From: Alphaproteobacteria bacterium
Lineage (GTDB): Bacteria; Pseudomonadota; Alphaproteobacteria; Micropepsales; Micropepsaceae
DNA length: 64,000 bases
Direction of reading: 5' to 3'
Assembly (NCBI GenBank): GCA_025361185.1
Contig: JANYAR010000048.1
Span: 1 to 64,000 of the forward strand
Shown here: piece after piece, positions 52,238 to 60,946 of the stretch
Layout: each line of letters opens with the position of its first letter
Numbering within the stretch: the stretch's first letter is position 1
Notes under the pieces: model-generated
Seen by the model: the letters and a program-made list of their open reading frames with translations, nothing else
What the model was told of the DNA's origin: nothing
The model's database searches: none
Made by a program: the position numbers and the translations under genes

Positions 52238-54320
52238 TTAGCGAGAAGGCAGCGCGAAGGCGACATAGGCCGCGCCCTGCTCGGCCTTGCGGTCGCGGGC
52301 ATTGTCGGCCTGGATCAGAACATATTGCCGCCCGCCCGCCATATAGGTGATCGGCGTGGCATTGCCGGCATAAGGCAGCTGCGCGTCCCATAACAGTTTG
52401 CCATTGCGGGGGTCGAAGGCGCGGATTTTCTTGTCATACAAAGTGGCACCGATGAACAACACGCCGCCCGCCGTCAGGATCGGCCCGCCGTAATTTTCCG
52501 ACCCCGTGCTTTTGTCGGCCCATCCCGGGTATTTAAGTGCAGGGTATTCGCCAAGCGGAATGCGCCACAAATAGGTGCCGTTATTGAGGTCGATGGCGCT
52601 GAGCGTGCCCCAGGGCGGCGCCACCGCCGGATAGCCGTCCGGGTCCAGGAATTTGCGGTAGCCGGTGAAACGATAGGACGGCCGGTCATCGCTGGCGGGC
52701 GCCGCAAGCTCCGTCTTGTCCGTGCTCCCGCGCACGAAAGCCAAAAGCGCCTTGAGATCGCCGGCCAGCAACCCGCGAAAGGTCGGCATGCGGCCACGCC
52801 CGGACCACAGCACATCCGCCATCTCGGCCTCTGTCAGCTTGCTGTCCACCAAGGACGGAAACGCAGGCGGCGAACCCTTGCGGTCGCCGCCATGACAGGT
52901 GGCGCAGTTGTCCAGATAAAGCCCCTCGCCCAGGCTGGCGACCTTGTGGTTCTCCACCAGCCCGCCGGTCCAGGCGACATCATTGGCGTTGAGATAAAGA
53001 ATACCGGTCTTGAGATCGGCGGCCTGGCCGCCCCATTCCGCCCCGCCGTCAAAACCCGGGAAAGCGAGTGTCTCGCGGCCCAGCCGCATATGGGGGAACG
53101 GTCCGTCATTGGCAAAAGAGCGGAACTGTTCCAGCGCCCATTGATGAGCCTGGGGCGTGCGCTGGGTCAGCAAAGCTTCGCTGAGATGCTGGCCGGGCAT
53201 AGGGCGCGGGCGCGGACGGGATCGGCTGGCTGGCGGCCGCCTGCTCGCCCGGCACCTCGCTGGGCGGGGTGGGCATTTCGGTAATCGGAAAAAAAGGCTT
53301 GCCGGTTACCCGATCCAGCACGAACAAATAACCCTGCTTGCTGGCCTGGGCCACTGCGTCCACTCTTTTGCCGTCATGCATCAAGGTCAGCAGCACCGGC
53401 GGCGAGGGAAAATCCCGGTCGGCGATATCGTGGTGCACGCCCTGGAAATGCCACAGCAGCTTGCCGGTGTTGGCGTCCAGCGCCAACAGGCTGTTGGCGT
53501 AAAGATTGTCGCCGCGGCGGTCATAGCCATAGAAATCGCTCACCGCCGAGCCCGTCGGCGCGAAGACGATGCCGCGCTTTTCATCCAGCACCATGCCGGG
53601 CCAATTGTTGGCGCCGCCGCCGGTCTTCCAATAGTCCGGCGGCCAGGTGTCATAACCCGGCTCGCCGGGATGGGGGATGGTGTGAAAGCTCCAGCGCAGC
53701 TTGCCGCTGCGCACATCGAAGGCGCGGATATCGCCGGGGGCGGCAGGGGCTGCTTCGGCGGTGCGAAATCCCATGATGATCGTATCGCGCCAGATGGTGC
53801 CGGGCGCCGTCAGCGCCACACTGATTTTTTCCACATCACGGTCCAGGCCAGCGCGCAGGTCGATGCGGCCATCCTCGCCAAAACCGGCCAACGGTTTTCC
53901 CGTCGCAGGATCGAGCGCATAGAGAAAATTTCCGGCACTGGCGAACAAGCGCCGTTCCTTGCCATGCCGCCAAAAGGCCAGGCCCCGCTGCGGCCCGCCC
54001 GCCTTGACCTCGGAATGAAAGCGCCAGAGCAATTTTCCGCTTGCCCCATCCAGCGCGATGGTGTCGAGGGCGGGCGTATAGGCATAGACCACGCCGCCAA
54101 TCGCGAGCGGATGGGTTTGCGGATCGCCCAACTCCGCCATGTCGAACCGCCAGGCCTGCCGCAGCCGCGCGACGTTGGCGCGGGATATCTGAGCCAGGCT
54201 CGAAAAACGCCGCCCGCCCTCCCCGCCATACAGCGACCAGTCGCGGTCCATGGCAAAGACCGGGCGCAGCAGCGCGGCCAGCAGAACGGGCACAAGCAAG
54301 GTTGTTGGGACTCTGACCAT
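52238..54320 (-). pseudogene. PQQ-dependent dehydrogenase with inserted cytochrome c domain, frameshifted
   Basis: Two overlapping frames together make one quinoprotein. Frame 1 (53106-54320) has signal peptide MVRVPTTLLVPVLLAALL, the PQQ beta-propeller start (DWSLYGGEGGRRFSSLAQIS) and blades up to GKPFFPITEMPTPPSEVPGEQ. Frame 2 (52238-53200) continues with QLHLSEALLTQRTPQAHQW-type sequence, a haem site CATCH in LDNCATCHGGDRKG and the closing blades (LFIGATLYDKKIRAFDP). The frame change lies in a GC-rich run near 53200-53290; an extra T or a 2-nt loss would explain it. Either a true mutation or a base-call error. An intact protein would oxidise sugars or alcohols in the periplasm. Confidence 0.82.
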
Positions 54321-54436
54321 GGCGCCACCTTATCCGATTTTTCGAAAAGCGATGGCGCAGGCCGACCGGTTCGGCCATTCTTCCGGCAGATGCCTAAGCC
54401 TGTCCTTGAAGAGACATGCGGCACAAGGGAAACGAC

Positions 54437-55696
54437 ATGCACGCCACGCCAACACGCCTGAGCCGCCAGCAGATTCTGGGCTTTTGGGCTGCCTGGACCG
54501 GCTGGGTGCTGGATGGCATGGACTCCGTCATCTACGCGCTGGTCCTCAGTCCGGCGATGAAGGAGCTGTTGCCCAATTCCGGCATGGCCGCCACGCCCGC
54601 CAATGTCGCGTTCATGGGCTCGCTGCTGTTCGCGCTGTTCTTGCTGGGCTGGGGTCTGTCCTTTGTCTGGGGACCCATCGCCGACCGTTTCGGCCGCGCC
54701 CGATGCCTTGCCGCCACCATCCTGGTCTTTTCGGTTTTCACCGGCGCCGCCGCCTTTTCCCATACGGTCTGGCAATTGGGACTGTTTCGCTTCCTGGCCG
54801 GCATCGGTATCGGCGGGGAATGGGCCATGGCGGGCACCTATGTCGCCGAATCCTGGCCGGAAGACCGCCGCAAGGCCGGCGCCGGTTATCTTCAGACCGG
54901 CTATTATGCCGGTTTCTTCCTGGCTGCGGCGCTCAACTTCACGGTGGGGGCTGCGTGGGGCTGGCGCGCCATGTTTCTGTGCGGTGCCGCCCCCGTGCTG
55001 GTCACGCTTTTTACGCTGGCGCGCGTGCGCGAACCGGCGCGCTGGAAAGAGCATCAGGCCCGGTCAAATCCGCTTGCCGCGATATTCTCCGCGCCCTATC
55101 TGCGCCGCACCATCGTCAACACCGCGCTGGTTTCGATCGCCATCATCGGGTTGTGGGCGGGAACGGTTTACGAGCCGACCGCGCTGATCAGCCTGGCGGC
55201 GAAAGCGGGCTTCACGGCCTTGCAGGGCACAAGACTTGCGTCGCTGGGCACCGCGATATTGTCGGTCGGGACCATTCTGGGCTGCCTGCTGCTGCCGGGC
55301 CTGGCGGAACGTCTGGGCCGCAAAAAAACCCTGGCGCTTTATTTTTGCGGCATGGCGATGGCCATTGTTCTTGCCTTCGGCTGGGCCTTTTACCTGCCCA
55401 ACGGTCTCGTTCCATTTCTGGTCATACTCTTCTTCCTGGGCCTGGCGGGCGGAAATTTCGCGATGTACAGCCTGTGGCTTCCTGAACAATATCCCACCCA
55501 GATGCGCGCCACGGCATTTGCCTTTTGCACGTCTTTCGGCCGCTTTCTGGGTGCAGGCGCCAACTTCGCCATCGCCGGCCTGATCCAGTGGACCGGATCG
55601 CTGGGTTATGTGATTTCGCTGACGGCGATTGCGTTTGTGATCGGCCTGGCGGTCATACCCTTCGCCACTGAAACAAAGGGTCAGCCCCTGCCCTAA
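54437..55696 (+). CDS. MFS transporter, sugar/aromatic-acid:H+ symporter-like
   Basis: 419 aa with 12 hydrophobic helices. GWVLDGMDSVIYALVLSPAM in helix 1 and GPIADRFGRARCLAATILVF after helix 2 are typical of the SHS/AAHS-type MFS branch (sialate, aromatic acids, metabolites); WLPEQYPTQMRATAFAF near helix 11 agrees. ATG 54437 with AAGGGA 6 nt upstream is preferred to ATG 54416. Divergent from the PQQ dehydrogenase set, so perhaps importing the same or a related compound. Its TAA overlaps the matB stop (CTAA). Confidence 0.83.
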   Translation: MHATPTRLSRQQILGFWAAWTGWVLDGMDSVIYALVLSPAMKELLPNSGMAATPANVAFMGSLLFALFLLGWGLSFVWGPIADRFGRARCLAATILVFSVFTGAAAFSHTVWQLGLFRFLAGIGIGGEWAMAGTYVAESWPEDRRKAGAGYLQTGYYAGFFLAAALNFTVGAAWGWRAMFLCGAAPVLVTLFTLARVREPARWKEHQARSNPLAAIFSAPYLRRTIVNTALVSIAIIGLWAGTVYEPTALISLAAKAGFTALQGTRLASLGTAILSVGTILGCLLLPGLAERLGRKKTLALYFCGMAMAIVLAFGWAFYLPNGLVPFLVILFFLGLAGGNFAMYSLWLPEQYPTQMRATAFAFCTSFGRFLGAGANFAIAGLIQWTGSLGYVISLTAIAFVIGLAVIPFATETKGQPLP

Positions 55697-57204
55697 GCTT
55701 GTTGGTACAAAGCCTGATATTCCTCACGCAGCACGCTTTTTTGCACCTTGCCCATGCTGTTGCGGGGCAATGCGTCCAGGAACAGCACGCGCTTGGGAAG
55801 CTTGAAACGCGCAAGCCTGTCCTGCAGTGATTCCAGGATGGCGCCTTCCGTCAGTTGCGCGCCGTCCTTGCAGACCAGAAAGGCGGTGACGCCTTCGCCG
55901 AAATCGTCATGCGGCAGCCCGACCACCGCTGATTCTTCCACACCCGGCAGCTCGTCCAGCAGGCTTTCGATTTCCTTAGGGTAGACATTGAGCCCACCGG
56001 TGATGATGAGATCCTTGCCGCGCCCCACGATGCGCACATAACCATCGGCGCCGATGGTGCCCAGATCGCCGGTGATGAAGAATCCGTCCTTGTGGAATTC
56101 GGCCGCCGTCTTCTCGGGCATGTTCCAATAGCCTTTGAAGATATTGGGGCCGCGCACTTCGATCATGCCGATGTCACCCTTCGCCAACGCGTTGCCGTCA
56201 CTGTCGGCGATGCGGATCTCAACACCGGGCAAGGGTAGACCGACGGAACCGGCAATCCTGGGGCCCACATAGGGGTTGGAGGTGTTCATGCCCGTTTCCG
56301 TCATGCCATAGCGTTCCAGCAGGACATGACCCGTGCGCGCCTGCCATTGCTGATGGGTCTCCGGCAAAAGCGGCGCCGACCCGGAAATAAACAGCCGCAT
56401 GTGACGCGTTGTATCCTGGTTGAGACGGCTGTCCTTCAGCAGGCGGGTATAGAAGGTGGGAACGCCCATCATCACGGTCGCCTGCGGCAGGGCCTGAAAA
56501 ACAGCGTCAGGCTCGAACCTGGGAAGCAGCAGGATGCAGGCGCCCGCCAGCATGGTGACATTGGTGGCGACGAAAAGGCCGTGGATGTGAAATATCGGCA
56601 AAGCGTGCAGCAGCACATCGCCCTGCGAAAATGCCCAGGCCTGCTTCAGGCTTTGCGCGTTGGACGTGAGATTGCCATGGGTCAGCATGGCGCCCTTGGA
56701 GCGGCCGGTGGTGCCCGAGGTGTACAGAATGGAGGCCAGATCCTCCATCCCGATTTGCGGGTCGGGGAACTGCTCAGGAGCGGCGGCGGCTTCCTCGACC
56801 AGGGAGCCGCTGCGCCCATCATCGCTGATCGTCAAAAACGTGACCCTGGGCAAGGCCGCCGCGATCTTCTCCCTGTTCTTGGTCGAACAGACGAACAGGC
56901 GCGGTTCGGCATCCCGAACGAAATAGGCCAGCTCCGCCGGCGTGTAGGCGGTATTCAGCGGCAGATATACGAATCCTGCCCTCAGACAGGCCAGATACAG
57001 TATCAATGCGGCCGGGCTTTTCTCAGCCTGCACGGCCACGCGGTCGCCGGGCCTCGCACCGTGCCTGGCCAAAACATGGGCATACCGCGCCGCAGTGGCG
57101 AAGGCATCCTGATAACGCAGGGCGGCGCCGTCCGCCAAGCGCAGAAAATCCGTTTCAGGGCCCGGCACAGCCGATTCGAAACGCTTGAATAAATTGTCGG
57201 ACAC
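55693..57204 (-). CDS. matB: Malonyl-CoA synthetase (MatB-type acyl-CoA ligase)
   Basis: 503 aa. AMP-binding motif YTSGTTGRSKGAMLTHGN, LFISGSAPLL, ERYGMTETGMNTSNP, GYWNMPEKTAAEF and C-terminal GRGKDLIITGGLNVYPKE plus catalytic Lys region NSMGKVQKSVLR. Long stretches match rhizobial/Rhodopseudomonas MatB, which makes malonyl-CoA (and methylmalonyl-CoA) from the free acid with ATP. The start is a GTG at 57204 (VSDNLFKRFE aligns with the MatB N-terminus); upstream in-frame codons look non-coding. No MatA/MatC partners are adjacent. Confidence 0.88.
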   Translation of the reverse strand: MSDNLFKRFESAVPGPETDFLRLADGAALRYQDAFATAARYAHVLARHGARPGDRVAVQAEKSPAALILYLACLRAGFVYLPLNTAYTPAELAYFVRDAEPRLFVCSTKNREKIAAALPRVTFLTISDDGRSGSLVEEAAAAPEQFPDPQIGMEDLASILYTSGTTGRSKGAMLTHGNLTSNAQSLKQAWAFSQGDVLLHALPIFHIHGLFVATNVTMLAGACILLLPRFEPDAVFQALPQATVMMGVPTFYTRLLKDSRLNQDTTRHMRLFISGSAPLLPETHQQWQARTGHVLLERYGMTETGMNTSNPYVGPRIAGSVGLPLPGVEIRIADSDGNALAKGDIGMIEVRGPNIFKGYWNMPEKTAAEFHKDGFFITGDLGTIGADGYVRIVGRGKDLIITGGLNVYPKEIESLLDELPGVEESAVVGLPHDDFGEGVTAFLVCKDGAQLTEGAILESLQDRLARFKLPKRVLFLDALPRNSMGKVQKSVLREEYQALYQQA

Positions 57205-57442
57205 GGGCTTTTTCCAGCCAAAGGACGCGAGCCCGACTATACGCCAAAACGCACGAATTGCAGGCATCCGCGCAGGCATGAAGAAAATCGGCGGGCGTTC
57301 GCGGCGCTTTGAAGCCGATAACGGTATATGGCAATTGCACGCGGTTCCGGGATAAAATATCACACCCTGAACATCTGTGTGCGGTTGGGGCAACGGGCAA
57401 GAACAGGTCCAAGTTCCGTGTTGTGTAGGGGAGGTGTTGCGC

Positions 57443-57790
57443 GTGAGTCTTCAACAGCGCCGAAGCAGGCTTGACGAACTTCTTGATCAGATCAGGGAAC
57501 TCGCAGCCGCCGAATATCAGCGCGGCGTGCGCGATGCGCTGGCACGCGTGGTGGATGTCGCCCAGGTGTCGGGCAAGTCCATGCGCGTGCGTGCACCCCA
57601 CGGTGCGGCCAGAGCCTTGGTGGAGCGTGTCTTAAAATCCGGGCCGCGCACGATCCGCGAGATTCGAGAGGCGGCAAAAACCGAAGCGGAAAAGCTTGTC
57701 TCATACCAGACCGCGAGACTCGAGCTGGAGAGGGGCAAGAAGGAAAAGCGCTACCGGAACGCGAAGGGCAAGTGGTCGCTCCATAGCTGA
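57443..57790 (+). CDS. Small basic winged-helix-like protein
   Basis: 115 aa from a GTG preceded by GGGGAGG at 9 nt. The N-terminal helix (LDELLDQIRELAAAEYQRGVRDALARV in pieces) could form a coiled coil. The C-terminal half (ALVERVLKSGPRTIREIREA, LVSYQTARLELERGKKEKRY, NAKGKWSL) has the helix-helix-wing order of winged-helix DNA-binding proteins with a basic wing. Regulator or nucleoid protein is an inference. Convergent with the cold-shock gene (24 bp gap). Confidence 0.6.
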   Translation: MSLQQRRSRLDELLDQIRELAAAEYQRGVRDALARVVDVAQVSGKSMRVRAPHGAARALVERVLKSGPRTIREIREAAKTEAEKLVSYQTARLELERGKKEKRYRNAKGKWSLHS

Positions 57791-57814
57791 AGACGCAAAA
57801 CAAGGCCGATTGCG

Positions 57815-58333
57815 TTATGACGCGCGGCGCGCCCAGGTGGCCTGCTTGCCCTTGGACCCATCGGCCACGACCACCTGCAGCCTGTCGCCTTCCTGAACCG
57901 CCACGATCCCGCCGCGCCGCAGTGTTTCCATGTGGACAAAGACGTCCACGGCGTCTTCCAGACAAACGAACCCATATCCTTTGGCGCGGTCAAACCATTT
58001 GACCGTCCCTTCTTTTACGAACGCGCTCGGCGCATCCAGTTGGGCAGGCGCCACAGCAAAATCTTTGGATGGGACGCTGGAATTGTCGACTGCCAGAACG
58101 CGGCTTGCCTGAAGGCCGCTGGGGCCTTTCACCACTTCACAGCTGACCGTGGCGCCTTCCGCAACATGGGTGAACCCCGACCGGCGCAGGCACTTGTGAT
58201 GCAGCAGAACATCGCCGGTATCGCGCGAGCAGAGGAAGCCATATCCTTTGGTGAAATCAAACCATTTCACCTGGCCGACAATATAGAGCGGCTCGGCATC
58301 GGTCTGCAGGTGGCTTTTCTGGCTCAGCTCCAT
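57815..58333 (-). CDS. Tandem cold-shock-domain protein
   Basis: 172 aa with two cold-shock domains: about 17-80 (GQVKWFDFTKGYGFLCS, DVLLHHKCL) and about 107-170 (GTVKWFDRAKGYGFVCLED, DVFVHMETL), joined by a ~25-residue linker. Each keeps RNP1 (KGYGF) and a degenerate RNP2. Such double-CSD proteins are common in Alphaproteobacteria and bind single-stranded RNA/DNA. ATG 58333 is preferred, although the ribosome-binding site is weak; an upstream TTG (58366) is possible. Confidence 0.9.
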   Translation of the reverse strand: MELSQKSHLQTDAEPLYIVGQVKWFDFTKGYGFLCSRDTGDVLLHHKCLRRSGFTHVAEGATVSCEVVKGPSGLQASRVLAVDNSSVPSKDFAVAPAQLDAPSAFVKEGTVKWFDRAKGYGFVCLEDAVDVFVHMETLRRGGIVAVQEGDRLQVVVADGSKGKQATWARRAS

Positions 58334-58697
58334 TGGCTTCAAATCCCCGCTATCTGCCCGTTTCAATAGGCAATCCGACAGAATTTGATGGTACGATTTC
58401 CAAGCCTGTTAACGCTAAAAACCGCACTGATGTCAGACACATACAGACAAACAATGACCCTCTCGCTGCGTTTCGGGTAGCAACCATCCTTGCAACGGCT
58501 GTCCATATTTGAACAACCAAGGCATAGAATTGGATACAGCAGCCCGCTAGGCAGGCCCTTTGCAAGGATGTCCTAGCGCCCGGCGTTGAAATCGGGCAGG
58601 GATACAAGTCGTTAGTCCGCCAAGAAAAATGGATTACTCAACATGATTTCTCAGGCAGAACTCTGTTCGAGCGCACCTGAACCCCGGGCAAGCACCT
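58334..58697. promoter_or_regulatory. Divergent intergenic region with long inverted repeat
   Basis: 364 bp between the cold-shock gene and the LysR gene. It holds an 11-bp perfect inverted repeat, CATCCTTGCAA (58485-58495) and TTGCAAGGATG (58560-58570), separated by 64 nt, and a smaller GCCCGGCGTTGAAATCGGGC hairpin-like stretch. No coding sequence seen. It probably contains the promoters of both genes. Confidence 0.5.
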
Positions 58698-59735
58698 ATG
58701 TCTCAGCCGTTTGATCAGTCAAACCGAGCGCTCAACCGCACCCTGCTGGATGACCCAAGAATCCTCAGCGGGCCGTTCTGGGCGGAACTGCGCGTATTTC
58801 TCGCCGTGGCGAAGTCAAAATCCTTCAACAAGGCTGCCGAAGAGCTTGGCATCAGCCAACCGACCGTAAGCCGGCATGTGCACCGGTTGCAGGATCTGAT
58901 GGGCTGTCAATTGCTCAGCTCGTCGAACAGCGGGGTCGTACTGACCGAGAGGGGCAACGAACTCGCCAAAACACTGCTAGAGCTCGACGATCGTCTTTTC
59001 AAACTGTCGCGCCAGCTACGCGCTGAAACGCGCGCAGCGGAAGGCATCGTTCATGTCAGCTCAACCGAAGCGCTGGCCGGCTTGTTCATTGTTCCCAACG
59101 TCGCGGCCTTCAACGAACACTTCCCCAACATCCGGTTGCATCTGAAAAACCCCATCAATCTCGTTACCTTCCGCGAAAATCAGGCAGATATTGCCCTGCG
59201 TTTCGCGCCGGCGATTGAAAAAGGCGTGGAATCTCGTGCGGTCGGATATGTCCATTTGATTCCGGTGGCAACGCATGCCTACTTCTCCCGGTACGGTATG
59301 CCGACAAAAGACAATCTTGAAAGCCACTGCTTTATCGACACGGAATATTATACCGCCCGGACGGACTTGTGGAACTCCTGGCGCGACGCGGTTGACCGCG
59401 GCCATGCGGCGCATTTCTCCGACAACTCCTATGCTTATTCTTTTATGGTCAAGAGCGGCTTGGGGATCGGCCTGCTCGGCAGCTATGCCTTGAGCGACCC
59501 GGAATTTGTTCCGCTGGAGATCGGGATACACATAAGGTTGCCGCTATATTTGCATGCCGATGGCGAAAGGTTGAATTCCAAGCCGGTGCGGGCGGTCCAT
59601 GACTGGCTTGCCGAACTCTTCAGCATGCGCAATCCCTGGTTCGGGCCGGAGCTTACATCGGGAATATTCCCGACAATTTCGGGAACGCTTTCGCAAATCT
59701 ATTCCGGTACGCCATTCTCCGGCGAACCGGAATAG
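58698..59735 (+). CDS. LysR-family transcriptional regulator
   Basis: 345 aa. The helix-turn-helix at about 32-70 (FLAVAKSKSFNKAAEELGIS, QPTVSRHVHRLQDLMGCQLL) is a clear LysR signature. The effector domain (about 115-310) has IVPNVAAFNEHFPNIRLHLK. Longer than the usual ~300 aa, with an extra ~25 N-terminal and ~25 C-terminal residues. It is not divergent from an obvious target gene; the acyltransferase gene is convergent 83 bp downstream. No strong ribosome-binding site. Confidence 0.9.
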   Translation: MSQPFDQSNRALNRTLLDDPRILSGPFWAELRVFLAVAKSKSFNKAAEELGISQPTVSRHVHRLQDLMGCQLLSSSNSGVVLTERGNELAKTLLELDDRLFKLSRQLRAETRAAEGIVHVSSTEALAGLFIVPNVAAFNEHFPNIRLHLKNPINLVTFRENQADIALRFAPAIEKGVESRAVGYVHLIPVATHAYFSRYGMPTKDNLESHCFIDTEYYTARTDLWNSWRDAVDRGHAAHFSDNSYAYSFMVKSGLGIGLLGSYALSDPEFVPLEIGIHIRLPLYLHADGERLNSKPVRAVHDWLAELFSMRNPWFGPELTSGIFPTISGTLSQIYSGTPFSGEPE

Positions 59736-59818
59736 CGTTAAGTCGTCCCTCTATCACCGGACGGCTTTCCCGATCCAGAGCCATGATACCAGCCGCTCAT
59801 GCTTGCATGCGGCGCCGA

Positions 59819-60424
59819 CTATAGAGCCTCATATTTGGCCGGGATGTCCCAGTCCCCTTCGGTGCGGAACAGGATAGCAGTATCGGTATCGATCGAAATG
59901 GCATTGGACGGAATTTCGAGCTGGCGCATCAGTTCAAAATATTTTTCGCCGTGATATTCCGCGGGCGGCTTGCCGGGAACATCGCGAAATCCGAAATGCA
60001 TCCGCCAAAGCCGGGCATAAATGGGCGCGGCGTGGGTTATTGCAACCGGATAACCTTTTCGCGCGATGTGCGCGAACGTGAAATTCGCCACGATCTTGAT
60101 GTTCGGGATGCTGCGGTACGCTTTGCGAAACGCCGTGCGTTCAATCTTGGCGAAGTCCTTAAACCACCGGATTCGCATGGTTCCGATAGGCTCAATGCCG
60201 TCATATCCCACCACATGGGTCGCCTGAAGATCGTTGCCGTCGAAGGCGTGGTCAAACGGTAACCCGGTATCCTCCATGAAACAGATCGCGCGCAGGGCGA
60301 ATACCTGAATCAGCTGCTCCATGGTCTTGACAACTTCGACGCGAAACGAGTTGCGTCCACCATTTTCACTGCCCGAGTCGCGAATCATATTGTGAGTCTC
60401 TCGAAAACCGGGATAATCAGGCAT
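59819..60424 (-). CDS. FeeM/autoinducer-synthase-like N-acyltransferase (GNAT fold)
   Basis: 201 aa. The sequence FALRAICFMEDTGLPFDHAFDGND followed by ATHVVGYDGIEPIGTMRIRWF and a Phe/Arg-rich helix resembles GNAT-fold N-acyl amino acid synthases (FeeM) and AHL-synthase relatives, where an early Arg and an acidic residue hold the substrate and GTMRIRW forms the core beta strand. It might make an N-acyl amino acid or signal from acyl-ACP; this is inference. ATG 60424 or ATG 60388, the latter with GAGAGAC upstream. A LysR regulator lies next to it. Confidence 0.6.
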   Translation of the reverse strand: MPDYPGFRETHNMIRDSGSENGGRNSFRVEVVKTMEQLIQVFALRAICFMEDTGLPFDHAFDGNDLQATHVVGYDGIEPIGTMRIRWFKDFAKIERTAFRKAYRSIPNIKIVANFTFAHIARKGYPVAITHAAPIYARLWRMHFGFRDVPGKPPAEYHGEKYFELMRQLEIPSNAISIDTDTAILFRTEGDWDIPAKYEAL

Positions 60425-60488
60425 TCACACCGCGCGCCCAACTAGGCGTGCTTATATTTAACAGCTCTTCAATTTTGAAGATCGGCTT

Positions 60489-60692
60489 ATGACACCTACG
60501 GTTCTCATCTCTCTGCTTGACGGTTGGGTACGGGAAGCTGTTGCCAGCCACGGCGACGATTGGCCTGCCATCATGGCCGCACTGGAAAAAAATATGGGGG
60601 GCCTCGGCAACAAGCAGCGCACCGAGCTTTCCAGTCAAATCGCCCTGCTTCTGGCATCCTGCTCCAACGGCACGCATTCCGGTCTCAACTGA
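60489..60692 (+). CDS. Small hypothetical protein, divergent from acyltransferase gene
   Basis: 67 aa (MTPTVLISLLDGWVREAV..., KNMGGLGNKQRTELSSQIALLLA), predicted two helices with a soluble, slightly acidic surface; size and character are like a small carrier or binding protein, but no phosphopantetheine DSL motif is present. It lies 64 bp from the acyltransferase start, on the opposite strand, so a shared promoter region is likely. Could be non-coding. Confidence 0.4.
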   Translation: MTPTVLISLLDGWVREAVASHGDDWPAIMAALEKNMGGLGNKQRTELSSQIALLLASCSNGTHSGLN

Positions 60693-60946
60693 GTCGCGCG
60701 ACGGCGGGGCAATCCCAAGCTGCTCATGTCCAAGCTGCCTATGAAGCTCAGCCAGTCATTTTTGGGCTCCCAACCGATCAGGACAGACAAGACGCCTTTG
60801 CGTGCCAGCAGGTGCCTGAAAAAAGGCCGAATTTCCCGCCGCCGCAAAGCTTGGAGATCACCGGCGCCATCGTCCCCCCGCCTGGATCAATCTGCTGCAG
60901 TGAAATATCCTCCCCCCGCCGTGACCGTGAAACTTGCAGGTAACCC

